Shown: positions 33,563 to 42,812, numbered from the stretch's first letter. The stretch is DNA of 64,000 bases from Gracilimonas sp040117685 (GCF_040117685.2 NZ_JBEDYP020000017.1:7393-71392), one strand, 5' to 3'. Translations and numbers: made by a program. Notes: generated by a model from the sequence alone, not told the origin.

Positions 33563-33864
33563 AGCTTCTTCATTTTACGGACGCCGCAAAAGAAGATTAT
33601 CTTGAGGCAAAAGCTTGGTACACTGAGATTAAAGATGTTCTGGGGGATTATTTTGAATCTGCAATTGATCATACGATTCAAAGAATCTTAGCCAATCCAT
33701 TGGAATTCCCCATTATTACTGGGAGTACGAGAAAGGCATTGGTGACGCACTTTCCCTTCAATATCTTCTTTATAAACATCAAATCAGAGAATAGTATAAT
33801 TATCACAGCTGTACTTCATCACAGACGGAACCCCAAACAATTGGAGTCGGTAGATCAAAATTGA
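33559..33864 (+). CDS. RelE/ParE-type toxin
   Basis: This 101-residue protein has the RelE/ParE fold pattern: FTDAAKEDYLEAKAWY helix, the long second helix with FESAIDHTIQRILANP, then strands ending AVLHHRRNPKQLE. The ALVTHFPFNIFF strand is typical of the ParE side of the family. ParE proteins poison gyrase and RelE proteins cut mRNA on the ribosome; which applies is not clear. The normal antitoxin-first order contrasts with the pair at 4.5-5.1 kb. Confidence 0.9.
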   Translation: MKLLHFTDAAKEDYLEAKAWYTEIKDVLGDYFESAIDHTIQRILANPLEFPIITGSTRKALVTHFPFNIFFINIKSENSIIITAVLHHRRNPKQLESVDQN

Positions 33865-33990
33865 ACATTCCTCGTTCAATATTCGAAGTTCAAATCAAAA
33901 ACCCTTACCTTTTAGGGCTTTAAAAAGTCCGCTTCACGGTTTTGTTTGTAATGAAGCGATTAACTTCAAAAACTATTATCAGAAAGTACC

Positions 33991-35412
33991 ATGGCAAAAG
34001 AATTTGATGTATGTGTAATCGGGTCAGGCCCCGGCGGATATGTAGCCGCAATTCGTGCTTCTCAGCTTGGCTTTAAAACAGCAATTGTTGAAAAAAGACA
34101 TCTTGGTGGTGTTTGTTTAAATATTGGTTGTATTCCAACCAAAGCCCTTCTTCGTTCAGCTGAAGTGTATGAATCTATCGAGCACGCCTCTGATTACGGA
34201 ATTAACGTGAAGGACTACTCAGCCGACTTCGACGGTATAGTGAAGCGGAGCCGTGGTGTTGCCAACAAAATGAGCAAAGGCGTTCAGTTCCTGATGAAGG
34301 CGAATAAGATTGACGTTTTCATGGGAACGGGTGTTTTTAAATCCAAGTCTGAATTGTCGGTAAATGACGATAAGGGCAAAGAGCAGGAAAGCATCAAGGC
34401 GAAACATTTTATCGTGGCTACCGGAGCGCGACCACGTCAGCTTCCAAGCCTGGAAATTGACGGCGATATGATCATCGATTCTGAAAAAGCCATGCAGCTC
34501 GATAAGCAGCCTAAGAAAATGGTGATTGTCGGAGCCGGCGCGATTGGTGTTGAGTTTGCATATTTCTACAATGCTATCGGAACAGAAGTAACGATTGTAG
34601 AGCTTCAGGATACACTGGTGCCTGTAGAGGACAAAGACGTTGGTAAAGAGCTTGGTAAAATCTATAAGAAAAAAGGCATGAACGTGATGACCGGAAGCAC
34701 GGTCGAAAACGTGAAGAAAAAAGGCAAAGGGGTTGAAGTAACCGTTAAGACCAAGAAAGGCGAAGAGAAAATCGAAGCCGATGTGGTTCTTTCTGCCGTA
34801 GGTGTGACCGGAAACGTTGAGAACCTTGGATTAGACAAAGCCGGCGTTAAAACCGAAAAAGGTGCTATCGTTGTTGATAAGAAAACATATAAAACCAATG
34901 TGGATGGAATTTATGCCATTGGTGATGTAATCGGTGCTCCATGGCTGGCTCACAAAGCTTCTCATGAAGCTGTGGTTCTTGCCGAGCAGCTGGCTGGTGA
35001 AAACCCGCATCCTGTGAATTACAATAACATTCCGGGCTGTACGTATTGCGAACCACAAATTGCTTCAGTTGGGTTGACCGAGCAGGCTGCCAAAGATGAA
35101 GGTTATGATGTGAAAGTTGGGAAGTTCCCGCTTTCAGCATCCGGTAAAGCAACGGCTTTGGGTCACGAAGAAGGCTTTGTGAAAGTGGTATTCGATGCCA
35201 AGTATGGCGAGTGGTTAGGTTGCCATATGATTGGATTTGGCGTAACGGAAATGATTGCCGAAGCAGTTGTAGCGCGTGACCTTGAAACCACCGGGCATGA
35301 AATTATCAGTGCGGTTCACCCACACCCAACCCTCTCTGAGGCGGTGATGGAAGCTGCAGCTGAAGCCTACAACGAAGGTGTACACTTAGGAACTCCGGTT
35401 AAGAAGAAGTAA
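33991..35412 (+). CDS. lpdA: Dihydrolipoyl dehydrogenase (E3)
   Basis: This 473-residue flavoenzyme reoxidises dihydrolipoamide in 2-oxoacid dehydrogenase complexes and the glycine cleavage system. FAD motif GSGPGG is at 11-16, and the redox disulfide is Cys42/Cys47 in GGVCLNIGCIPTK. The second NAD motif is GAGAIGVEFA, and the C-terminal catalytic HPHPTLSEAVMEA is intact. It precedes lipB and lipA, so lipoate synthesis and use are grouped. A hairpin terminator directly after the gene may reduce read-through into lipB. Confidence 0.97.
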   Translation: MAKEFDVCVIGSGPGGYVAAIRASQLGFKTAIVEKRHLGGVCLNIGCIPTKALLRSAEVYESIEHASDYGINVKDYSADFDGIVKRSRGVANKMSKGVQFLMKANKIDVFMGTGVFKSKSELSVNDDKGKEQESIKAKHFIVATGARPRQLPSLEIDGDMIIDSEKAMQLDKQPKKMVIVGAGAIGVEFAYFYNAIGTEVTIVELQDTLVPVEDKDVGKELGKIYKKKGMNVMTGSTVENVKKKGKGVEVTVKTKKGEEKIEADVVLSAVGVTGNVENLGLDKAGVKTEKGAIVVDKKTYKTNVDGIYAIGDVIGAPWLAHKASHEAVVLAEQLAGENPHPVNYNNIPGCTYCEPQIASVGLTEQAAKDEGYDVKVGKFPLSASGKATALGHEEGFVKVVFDAKYGEWLGCHMIGFGVTEMIAEAVVARDLETTGHEIISAVHPHPTLSEAVMEAAAEAYNEGVHLGTPVKKK

Positions 35413-35452
35413 GAACATCGAACAAGGAATTACCAACTTCGAATGTTGAACT

Positions 35453-35481
35453 AAATGGCTCCCCACCGGGAGCCATTTTTA
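35453..35481 (+). terminator. Hairpin terminator between lpdA and lipB
   Basis: AAATGGCTCCC (35453-35463) pairs exactly with 35468-35478 around a CACC loop and is followed by T residues. The preceding gap carries the words GAACAAGGAATT and ACTTCGAATGTTGAAC. Confidence 0.93.
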
Positions 35482-35493
35482 TCTGTGAATGTG

Positions 35494-36216
35494 ATGAGCA
35501 AAAAAGTCGAACTGTACGATTTGGGTTCTGCCTCATATCAGCCGATATGGGATTTACAGCATGCCGTGCAGCAGCGCATCATAGATGAAAAACGGGCTGA
35601 GCAAAAAGGTCAGTTCGAGGGAGCCCGACTTGACGACATCCTTCTTTTCGTAGAGCACCCCCATGTGTACACCCTGGGTAAAAGCGGGAACGAAGAAAAC
35701 ATGCTTCGGTCTATGCTGGAGCTTCAGGAACTGGATGCAGAGTATGTAAAGATCGATCGTGGCGGAGACATTACTTATCATGGCCCGGGTCAAATAGTCG
35801 GCTACCCTATTTTAGATTTAGACCGGCATTTCACTGATGTGCATAAATACCTGCGCTTTCTCGAAGAAGTGATTATTCGTGTTTGTGCAGATTACGGATT
35901 TGAAGCCGGACGAATCGAAGGAGCCACTGGTGTTTGGGTTGATGATGCCAAGATCTGTGCCATGGGCATTCGCTGTTCCCGATGGGTAACCATGCACGGC
36001 TTTGCATTCAATGTGAATACGGATCTCAGGTATTTCAATAACATCGTTCCGTGCGGAATTGACGACAAAGCTGTAACCAGCTTGCAGAAATTAACCGGCC
36101 GGGAAATGGACCCTGAGGAAGTGAAGAAAAGGATTGTTTCTCACTTCGAAAACGTTTTCGAAGTATCCATTTCTCCCAAGGGTTCCTTGCAGGAAGTGGA
36201 GCATAATATTTTGTAA
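35494..36216 (+). CDS. lipB: Octanoyltransferase LipB
   Basis: I start at the ATG at 35494 (240 residues). The frame reaches back to 35455, but that segment is the lpdA terminator hairpin. The enzyme moves octanoyl groups from acyl carrier protein to lipoyl domains. Visible motifs are EHPHVYTLGKSG, DRGGDITYHGPGQIVGYPI and the nucleophile Cys187 in NNIVPCGIDDK. It works directly before LipA in lipoate assembly, and both genes lie together on the plus strand. Confidence 0.95.
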   Translation: MSKKVELYDLGSASYQPIWDLQHAVQQRIIDEKRAEQKGQFEGARLDDILLFVEHPHVYTLGKSGNEENMLRSMLELQELDAEYVKIDRGGDITYHGPGQIVGYPILDLDRHFTDVHKYLRFLEEVIIRVCADYGFEAGRIEGATGVWVDDAKICAMGIRCSRWVTMHGFAFNVNTDLRYFNNIVPCGIDDKAVTSLQKLTGREMDPEEVKKRIVSHFENVFEVSISPKGSLQEVEHNIL

Positions 36217-36230
36217 CTTTGTACATAATT

Positions 36231-36372
36231 TGTCATCGCGAGGAGCTTAAATAGTTGGAGTGGATATAGAACTATTTCGACGAAGCGATCTCCCAGAAAT
36301 GGCAATTAAATTGAATAATAGAGATTGCCACGGGATTTGCTTCCTTCGGTCGCCGAATCCCTCGCAACGACA
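36231..36372. repeat. 142-bp palindromic repeat element upstream of lipA
   Basis: The ends are near-complementary (TGTCATCGCGAGG at 36231 and CCTCGCAACGACA at 36360-36372, two mismatches). Inside are AGGAGC, GACGAAGCGATCTCC and GAGATTGCCACGGGATTTGCTT. This matches a widespread bacterial repeat style (TGTCATTGCGAGGAG...GAAGCAATCTC) seen in many unrelated genomes. It occupies nearly the whole lipB-lipA gap and so separates the two genes. Confidence 0.82.
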
Positions 36373-36394
36373 TGCTGAAATTACCAGAAGCACC

Positions 36395-37273
36395 ATGATT
36401 AAAGAACTACAGGTAGTAGATAAGCCATCCGAAAATCGCAGACCCGACTGGCTGCGTGTTAAACTTCCATCAGGAGAGAAATTCAAGGAAGTTTCGGAGA
36501 ATATCCGGAAACATAATTTGAATACAGTATGTGCTGAAGCCCGCTGCCCTAATATGGGCGAATGCTGGGGAGCCGGTACCGCTACCTTTATGATTTTGGG
36601 AGACGTTTGCACCCGTTCATGTGCTTTTTGCGCTATTAAGACTGGACGTCCTCCGCAAGACCTCGACTGGGATGAACCCAAACGAGTAGCTGATGCGGCG
36701 GCTAAGATGGGCTTAAAGCACGTGGTACTTACTTCGGTTAACCGCGATGAACGCAAAGACGGCGGTGCACCTATTTTTGCAGAATGCCACAAAGAAATCC
36801 GAAAAGCTATCCCCGGTGTAACCATCGAATCTCTGATTCCCGACTTTCGCGGAGAATGGGATGCCGCCCTTCAAATCGTATTTGATACTCCGCCCGATGT
36901 ATTAAGTCATAACCTGGAAACCGTACCAAGTAAATACCGAAGAGTTAGGCCTCAGGCTCGTTACGAGCGCTCGCTGGAACTCCTTCAGCGCACAAAGAAT
37001 GCCGGGCTTAGAACCAAAACCGGTATCATGGTTGGTTTGGGCGAAACCCGGGAAGAAGTCATTGAACTGATGCAGGATTGCGTGGACCACGGCGTGGATG
37101 TACTCACAATAGGTCAATACATGCAGCCTACCAAAATGCACCATCCGGTAATGGATTGGGTGCACCCCGACCAATTTGCGGAATACAAAGAAATCGGTGA
37201 GAAATTAGGCATAGAGCATGTGGAAAGCGGCCCTTTGGTTCGATCCTCTTACCATGCGGAGCGCCACGTTTAG
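36395..37273 (+). CDS. lipA: Lipoyl synthase LipA (radical SAM)
   Basis: I start at the ATG at 36395 (292 residues); the longer frame from 36260 runs through the palindromic repeat. Two [4Fe-4S] clusters are encoded: auxiliary Cys46, Cys51 and Cys57 (CAEARCPNMGEC), and radical-SAM Cys72, Cys76 and Cys79 (CTRSCAFC). The C-terminal RSSYHAE serine also belongs to the auxiliary site. It inserts two sulfur atoms into protein-bound octanoate. Partners LpdA and LipB are encoded just upstream, and the Fe-S delivery candidates are the IscA-type and Mrp proteins in this window. Confidence 0.96.
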   Translation: MIKELQVVDKPSENRRPDWLRVKLPSGEKFKEVSENIRKHNLNTVCAEARCPNMGECWGAGTATFMILGDVCTRSCAFCAIKTGRPPQDLDWDEPKRVADAAAKMGLKHVVLTSVNRDERKDGGAPIFAECHKEIRKAIPGVTIESLIPDFRGEWDAALQIVFDTPPDVLSHNLETVPSKYRRVRPQARYERSLELLQRTKNAGLRTKTGIMVGLGETREEVIELMQDCVDHGVDVLTIGQYMQPTKMHHPVMDWVHPDQFAEYKEIGEKLGIEHVESGPLVRSSYHAERHV

Positions 37274-37379
37274 TAACCGGCCCCTATTATTTTCTGTTGA
37301 TGAGTTTTTACAGCAATTTCAGCCAATAACCGTTAACTAATTTGCTGCGGTTGTAGTAACTTGGAGCAAATAAATAGCT

Positions 37380-38090
37380 ATGGTTTCATTATTTGTTGTT
37401 TTATTGGTCAGTTTCCTGTTGGGATCGATCCCATCCTCGCTTTGGGTGGGACAGATTTTCCATAAAACGGATATCCGAACGCAGGGAAGCGGTAATCTTG
37501 GAACCACCAACGCATTTCGAATTTTAGGGTGGAAATCAGGAGTATCAGTTTTGGTACTCGATTTTATGAAAGGCTTTGTAGCCTCTTTTTGGGTGAGTCT
37601 TTATGCTTTTGAAATTGGAAATGGCCCCATTGCCCCTCCCGGCTGGGAAGCCGATGCTTTTCTGAAAATTACCTGTGGATTGATGGCCGTTATAGGACAT
37701 ATGTTCCCCATTTTTGCCAATTTCAAAGGTGGAAAGGGGGCCGCAACCGCATGCGGTATGCTTTTTGGGATAGAACCGATTTCCATCAGTATTTCTTCCG
37801 TTGTATTTATCGCTATTACCTTTTCTACCCGATACGTTTCTTTGGCTTCCATAACGGCCAGCTTTATCTACCCCATCAGTTTGGTGATTATGCGCTATGG
37901 GTTCGGGTATTATGTAGATGGAAGCATCATCATTTTTGCCACGTTTATTGCAGCCGGTATTATTTACAAGCATAAATCAAATATTCGGCGTTTATTAGAC
38001 GGAAATGAGAACCGTGTAAATCTTTACGGAAAGAAGAATAAAGAAGAAGATGAACAGGCTGCTGAGAAGTTGGCCGAGGCAGAAGCATGA
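37380..38090 (+). CDS. plsY: Acyl-phosphate glycerol-3-phosphate acyltransferase PlsY
   Basis: This 236-residue inner-membrane enzyme acylates glycerol-3-phosphate with acyl phosphate, the first step of phospholipid synthesis. Family motifs are LGSIPSSLWVG near the start, GSGNLGTTNAFR, GHMFPIFANFKGGKGAAT, and a last charged segment (KHKSNIRRLLDGNENR). About seven hydrophobic segments are present. The C-terminal acidic tail is longer than usual. It overlaps gpsA by 4 bases (ATGA). Confidence 0.95.
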   Translation: MVSLFVVLLVSFLLGSIPSSLWVGQIFHKTDIRTQGSGNLGTTNAFRILGWKSGVSVLVLDFMKGFVASFWVSLYAFEIGNGPIAPPGWEADAFLKITCGLMAVIGHMFPIFANFKGGKGAATACGMLFGIEPISISISSVVFIAITFSTRYVSLASITASFIYPISLVIMRYGFGYYVDGSIIIFATFIAAGIIYKHKSNIRRLLDGNENRVNLYGKKNKEEDEQAAEKLAEAEA

Positions 38091-39103
38091 GTAAACGAAA
38101 TGTTACTATTGTCGGAGCAGGAAGTTTTGGAACGGCCCTGGCCCTGGTTCTGGATACCGCCGGAAACAACGTGCAGATGTGGGCCCGGGAGGAAAGCATT
38201 GCTAAACAGATTAATGAAAAGCACATCAATCCCTCTTACCTGAATGATGTGGATTTGCCGAAAGGTATACAGGCATACAACGATTTAGAGCAGTGCCTGA
38301 AATCTCAGGACATGGTCGTTTTTGCAACGCCTTCTCACACCCTGAGGGAATTAGCAGCCAAATTAAAGCCCTGCCTCGACGGGCATGAAATTCTGGTTAC
38401 CGTAGCCAAAGGGATTGAAAACGACACCTTCAAAACCATGTCTCAAATATTGGTTGAGGTGATGGAGGGCACAACCTATGAGGATAATATCGGGGTATTA
38501 TACGGCCCGAGTCATGCCGAAGAAGTTGGAAAACTGAAGCCGACTACGGTTGTTGCTGCTGCATATTCGACCCGGACGGCACGCATAATTCAGGAAACCT
38601 TCCTGACGCCTATGTTTCGTGTATACATCAATAATGATGTGATTGGAGTGGAAATAGGTGGTTCTGTAAAAAATATCATGGCTATTGCAGCGGGTATCGT
38701 GGATGGAGCTGAATTGGGAGATAATGCCAAGGCCGCACTCATTACCCGCGGGCTCCATGAAATGAAGCGCATGGGACTTATGATGGGAGCTCACTCCGAT
38801 ACCTTCTCGGGATTAACCGGAATGGGCGATTTAATCGTTACTTGCACAAGTACACACAGCCGGAACCGATCGGTAGGATTTCGCATTGGTAAAGGAGAGA
38901 AGCTGGACGATATCATCGACAGTATGAATATGGTAGCTGAGGGCGTAAAAACAACAAAATCGGTTAGAGACTGGGCCGTTAAAAATAATGTTGAGATGCC
39001 CATTACCCGCGCCATTTACAGTGTTTTATTTGAAAATGTTGACCCGCGGGATGCGTTGTATGAACTCATGACCCGCGACCCTAAAGATGAAATCGTGATG
39101 TAG
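38087..39103 (+). CDS. gpsA: Glycerol-3-phosphate dehydrogenase (NAD(P)+)
   Basis: This 338-residue enzyme reduces dihydroxyacetone phosphate to glycerol-3-phosphate, the substrate of PlsY encoded just upstream. The nucleotide motif is GAGSFGTALA (8-17). Conserved active-site segments are KGIE, YGPSHAEEV, the catalytic-lysine region GSVKNIMAIAAGIVDG, and the TFSGLTGMGDLIVTC and SRNR motifs. The start overlaps the plsY stop, so translation is coupled and product flux is directly matched. Confidence 0.97.
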   Translation: MSKRNVTIVGAGSFGTALALVLDTAGNNVQMWAREESIAKQINEKHINPSYLNDVDLPKGIQAYNDLEQCLKSQDMVVFATPSHTLRELAAKLKPCLDGHEILVTVAKGIENDTFKTMSQILVEVMEGTTYEDNIGVLYGPSHAEEVGKLKPTTVVAAAYSTRTARIIQETFLTPMFRVYINNDVIGVEIGGSVKNIMAIAAGIVDGAELGDNAKAALITRGLHEMKRMGLMMGAHSDTFSGLTGMGDLIVTCTSTHSRNRSVGFRIGKGEKLDDIIDSMNMVAEGVKTTKSVRDWAVKNNVEMPITRAIYSVLFENVDPRDALYELMTRDPKDEIVM

Positions 39104-39143
39104 CCGGTTTTATCCAGAGTTCAACCTATAATCATCTACAATC

Positions 39144-39842
39144 ATGAAAGACGAACTCGAGTTTTATTTACAATACACCGACAGCGTTCAGGTTTCCAGG
39201 CTCACCCCAAGCGACCTTAAAGGACTGATTCAAACCGGTGAAAGCAGCTTTTTGGAATTCAAACACAGTGTTGCTTCGCCCGAAAAAATTGCACGGGAAA
39301 TTGCTGCCTTCGCCAATACAAAGGGTGGAACCATTCTGATCGGTGTTGAAGATAACGGTGAAATGGTAGGAGTGGAAGGGTATCACGAGGAAGAGTTTTG
39401 GCTAAACCAGGCTGCCTCGGAAGAATGTATTCCGGAAGTTCCGATCTCCATTGAACTGGTAAACCTTGGCGAACGCGATGTGCTGATTGTAAAAGTACCG
39501 GAAGCCGAAGAAAAGCCGGTGTATGTGAAAGGAAAGAAAGTTCGGCAGGTGTATGTACGCCTGGAAGATGAAAGCGTGGTTGCCAGCGATGAATATATAG
39601 AAGTGCTCAAGCAGAATTATTCTGATGAAGGTTTCACATTTGAGTATGGAGAAAAAGAGCAGCAACTCTTTCGTTTTCTGAATGAATACGGAGACATCAC
39701 GGTTAAGAGGTTCTCACTGCTGATAAGTGTGACCACCTATCGTGCGGCTAAAATTTTGGTGAATTTAGTGAGTGCCGGAATTCTGGATTTATTCGAAAAA
39801 GACGGAATTACGCATTACACATTTTCCAAAAAAAGTTCGTAA
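39144..39842 (+). CDS. AlbA_2 (Schlafen-like) domain regulator with C-terminal winged helix
   Basis: This 232-residue protein has the AlbA_2 pattern FLEFKHSVASPEKIAREIAAFANTKGGTILIGVEDNGEMVGVEG (two halves shown, residues about 35-75) and then YVRLEDESVVASDEY. The C-terminal 70 residues look like a winged helix (KRFSLLISVTTYRAAKILVNLVSAGIL). Such proteins are usually nucleic-acid-binding or transcription regulators. It is placed between gpsA and an IscA-type gene. Function unknown. Confidence 0.78.
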   Translation: MKDELEFYLQYTDSVQVSRLTPSDLKGLIQTGESSFLEFKHSVASPEKIAREIAAFANTKGGTILIGVEDNGEMVGVEGYHEEEFWLNQAASEECIPEVPISIELVNLGERDVLIVKVPEAEEKPVYVKGKKVRQVYVRLEDESVVASDEYIEVLKQNYSDEGFTFEYGEKEQQLFRFLNEYGDITVKRFSLLISVTTYRAAKILVNLVSAGILDLFEKDGITHYTFSKKSS

Positions 39843-39872
39843 TTTTGACTCGTTCTAAATAAAGGGAGCGAC

Positions 39873-40325
39873 ATGAGTGTTCAAGAAGAAAATTTAGATG
39901 ATGTTATTTCCTCACTGATTGATGTGGATGAAGAGGAGGAAACGAGTTCACCACAGCCCATCACGCAAAAAGACTACCAGAAAAAAGAGCTGACCGGCGA
40001 GCCGGTGGTGCTTACCGAGCGGGCCGCCCGACAAGTGGAGAAAATCAAACAGCAGGAAGATATGGATGAGAACCTGTATCTGCGCGTAGCTGTTGATGGT
40101 GGAGGGTGTTCCGGTTTAAGCTACAAGCTGGGCCTCGACTACCGCACCGATGAGGATAATGTGTATGAAAGCCATGGGGTGGAAATTATCGTAGCCCCCA
40201 AACACCTTATGTATTTAGAGGGAATGCAAATCGACTACCCCGATGGATTAGACGCTCGTGGTTTTACCTTTGACAATCCCAATGCCGTTGAGAACTGCGG
40301 CTGCGGCACATCTTTCGCTATTTAA
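39873..40325 (+). CDS. IscA/ErpA-type iron-sulfur cluster carrier
   Basis: This 150-residue protein has the A-type carrier domain (about 45-150) with the three conserved cysteines Cys79 in GGCSGL and Cys142/Cys144 in CGCG. They bind a [2Fe-2S] or [4Fe-4S] cluster for delivery to apoproteins. The domain is preceded by about 44 extra acidic residues (DVDEEEETSSPQP), which usual family members (105-120 residues) lack. A role in maturing LipA or other Fe-S enzymes is inferred. It starts 30 bases after the AlbA_2 regulator gene. Confidence 0.9.
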   Translation: MSVQEENLDDVISSLIDVDEEEETSSPQPITQKDYQKKELTGEPVVLTERAARQVEKIKQQEDMDENLYLRVAVDGGGCSGLSYKLGLDYRTDEDNVYESHGVEIIVAPKHLMYLEGMQIDYPDGLDARGFTFDNPNAVENCGCGTSFAI

Positions 40326-40350
40326 AGACCTCACCTCTTTCATAGTATGT

Positions 40351-40445
40351 TGTCATTCCTGCACAGGCAGGTAAATAATTGGTACACGAAGACGAGCAGT
40401 TGTACTTTTATGACATCAAAATCCCGGGCACACGTCTCGAAATAA
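40351..40445. repeat. Degenerate palindromic repeat
   Basis: TTGTCATTCCTGCACAGGCAGG at 40350-40371 (shown in part: CCTGC and GCAGG pair around ACAG) resembles the ends of dispersed bacterial repeats. The right part (TATGACATC, CCCGGGCACACGTCTCG) looks decayed. It lies in the 147-base gap between convergent genes. Confidence 0.35.
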
Positions 40446-40472
40446 CATAGTATAGAAACCTGCTTATAGTAA

Positions 40473-42812
40473 CTAATTATTATTCTCAGGCGAAGAGGTC
40501 ATTCCCAACTGCTCTTTCACCCGCTTGATGCCTTCCGTTGCTTTCAGTTTCCAGTCTTCTGTAACGTAACGACGAACCATCAATACGGAACAAGGAGCCC
40601 GGTCGGCAATAATGTCCGGTATGGTTCCAAAGAGTACGTTTCGAATGCCCCACTCATGAGAAGCTCCGATAATAATCAGGTCATCCTGATGCTCTTCAAG
40701 CTCCTCCAGAATGCCGCCTGTTACATCTGTGGATTCTTTAATGGTGAAAACCACTTTGTCAAACCCTTCCAGCAAGGGGCTGACACGTTCCCGGAGTTCC
40801 TGCTCTTCTTCCTTAAGGTCGATGCCGGGCTTCACCAGCCGCAGAACGCGTAATTTGGCGTCAATGGCTTGCGCAATACGGATTCCTATTTCCATTCCAA
40901 GCCGTGCATGAAGTCCGCCACCCCAGGGCACTACTACCGACTCAATGTTTTCCAGCTCACGGTCTTTCAGCACGGCCAGGTCAGCTTTCAGGTTTTTGAT
41001 GATGGGCTGAATGGGAGTGTTATAAATACGGCCGAGGCTAAATCCTCCCTGCCATCCCATAACCAGCATGTCGGCTTCCCGGTTTTCTGTTTCGTTAATC
41101 AATCCTTTAAAGATATCGTGAGAAGCAGCCGAAGCTGAATCGAAGGTAGTGGAGGCAAGCACTTCTTTATTTCGGTAATCAAGGTTTTCAACCCGGGAGG
41201 CCTCACTTATATTTTGGATACTTTCGCGAACCGGTTCTTGCTGCTGAATCATTCGTTCAACAGTTGAAATGGGAGTCTGAAAAGGAACTTTGAGCATGTT
41301 TAAACCCGTCACAGAACCGCCCTCTTCTTTACCTGTGGCTATGAGCTGAGAGACTTTTAGTAAAGCCTGCTCGTGAATGGGATTTGCAAGTGCGGTAATA
41401 ACTTTACGTCCTTGCTTGATATCAAGCGCACGAATAGCCGGCGCCCATTCCTCAAATTCAGAATCGTGACGTTCGGGAGCTTCAACCAGAACCTTGATCC
41501 CCTTCTCCTTCCAATTCTGTTTGAATTGGGGAACGGCATGTTCAAACTCAACCCGGGATCTTCCCCAAATCATATACCAGGCCAGGCTAACAACGATAAG
41601 CACCACAACGGCAATCTGGGCAAAAGTACCGGATGAAATAATAATGGACAAACAGCCAATAGCAGCAAGTATTTGCAGCCAGGGGGTACCCGGTGTTCGG
41701 TATGTGGGCTTGTACCAGTCCGGATTGGAGACCCGTAACACCACACAGCCAATATTGAGTGCGGCATAGCTGTAAAGTTGAAGCACACTGGCAATCTTGG
41801 CCAAATTTTCGAGGCTGTCGAGCAGCAGGAACAGCAGCGCCAGGATGCCTGTAAGCACAATAGCCCGGTAGGGAGTAAGTAATTTTTTGTGAATGGCACT
41901 TAACCAGTTTGGAACCATGCGGTCTCGGGCCATGGCAAGGTTAATTCGGGATGAAGCCATGATGCTGGCATTAGCAGACGATAAAGTCGCTAACAGTCCG
42001 GCAACGATAATGGCGATGGCTCCGGGATTACCGAGGATGGTGCGTGCCGCAGTAGTTAAAGGATCACGAACATCAGCGATGGTAGATTGCGGAAACATGC
42101 CGCCGATCACAAGTACAATGATTACATACAAAAGCGTGACCAGTGCTACAGAACCTATTAAAGCACGGGGTAAATTCTTGGAGGGTTTTTTAATTTCCTC
42201 GGCAACAGCTGCAATTTTCACAAATCCCAAAAAAGAAACAAAAACCAGGGCTGTGGTGGCAGAAATAGAATCAAAGCCAAAAGGCATGAACGGGTCGTAA
42301 TAGTCAGCCTCGATATGAAATAATCCAAGAACACTGAATCCACCCAAGATCACAAACAAAATAAGAACCACTACCACCTGTGTACGGCCCGATTCTTTCG
42401 CACCCACTACATTTAAAATAGTGAGCAAAACTCCTCCAATCACCGCACCCCAAAAGGCTGAAAGCGGCAGGAATTGAGCCATATATTCTCCCAGTCCATA
42501 CAGGTAGAAAGCGATGGCAAAAGTAAGACTAAGCCAAATGCCGACCCCTGAAATAGCTCCGAAAGCAGGACCTAAGGAGCGGGAAACGAAAAAATAATCG
42601 CCTCCGGATTTGGGCATCCCGGTTGCTAATTCAGCTGCGCTGGAGGCCGTAATCATACAAACCAATCCGGCAGATAAATAGGCAAAAATGGCCGCCGGCC
42701 CCGACATTTCCAAAGCAATACCAGCCAGCAAGAAAATACCTGCGCCTATCATGGTACCAGCTCCGATGGTTAAGGCGTCCCAAAATCCGAGCTCACGTTT
42801 TAAATCTGCCAT
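40473..42812 (-). CDS. APC-family permease fused to two universal-stress-protein domains
   Basis: This 779-residue protein has about 12 membrane helices (10-435) of the amino acid-polyamine-organocation superfamily, starting GFWDALTIGAGTMIGAGIFLLAG. The cytosolic C-terminal half holds two universal-stress-like domains, about 450-600 (KVLVEAPERHDSEFE onwards) and 615-755. The second ends with the nucleotide-binding signature IIGASHEWGIRNVLFGTIPD. USP domains may gate transport in response to nucleotides or stress. The substrate is an amino acid or cation-type solute, not resolved. The gene is monocistronic. Confidence 0.88.
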   Translation of the reverse strand: MADLKRELGFWDALTIGAGTMIGAGIFLLAGIALEMSGPAAIFAYLSAGLVCMITASSAAELATGMPKSGGDYFFVSRSLGPAFGAISGVGIWLSLTFAIAFYLYGLGEYMAQFLPLSAFWGAVIGGVLLTILNVVGAKESGRTQVVVVLILFVILGGFSVLGLFHIEADYYDPFMPFGFDSISATTALVFVSFLGFVKIAAVAEEIKKPSKNLPRALIGSVALVTLLYVIIVLVIGGMFPQSTIADVRDPLTTAARTILGNPGAIAIIVAGLLATLSSANASIMASSRINLAMARDRMVPNWLSAIHKKLLTPYRAIVLTGILALLFLLLDSLENLAKIASVLQLYSYAALNIGCVVLRVSNPDWYKPTYRTPGTPWLQILAAIGCLSIIISSGTFAQIAVVVLIVVSLAWYMIWGRSRVEFEHAVPQFKQNWKEKGIKVLVEAPERHDSEFEEWAPAIRALDIKQGRKVITALANPIHEQALLKVSQLIATGKEEGGSVTGLNMLKVPFQTPISTVERMIQQQEPVRESIQNISEASRVENLDYRNKEVLASTTFDSASAASHDIFKGLINETENREADMLVMGWQGGFSLGRIYNTPIQPIIKNLKADLAVLKDRELENIESVVVPWGGGLHARLGMEIGIRIAQAIDAKLRVLRLVKPGIDLKEEEQELRERVSPLLEGFDKVVFTIKESTDVTGGILEELEEHQDDLIIIGASHEWGIRNVLFGTIPDIIADRAPCSVLMVRRYVTEDWKLKATEGIKRVKEQLGMTSSPENNN

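Noticed and set aside
36260..36394. N-terminal extension of lipA by 45 codons
   Set aside because: These codons run through the palindromic repeat and the normal LipA start (MIKELQVV) lies at 36395.
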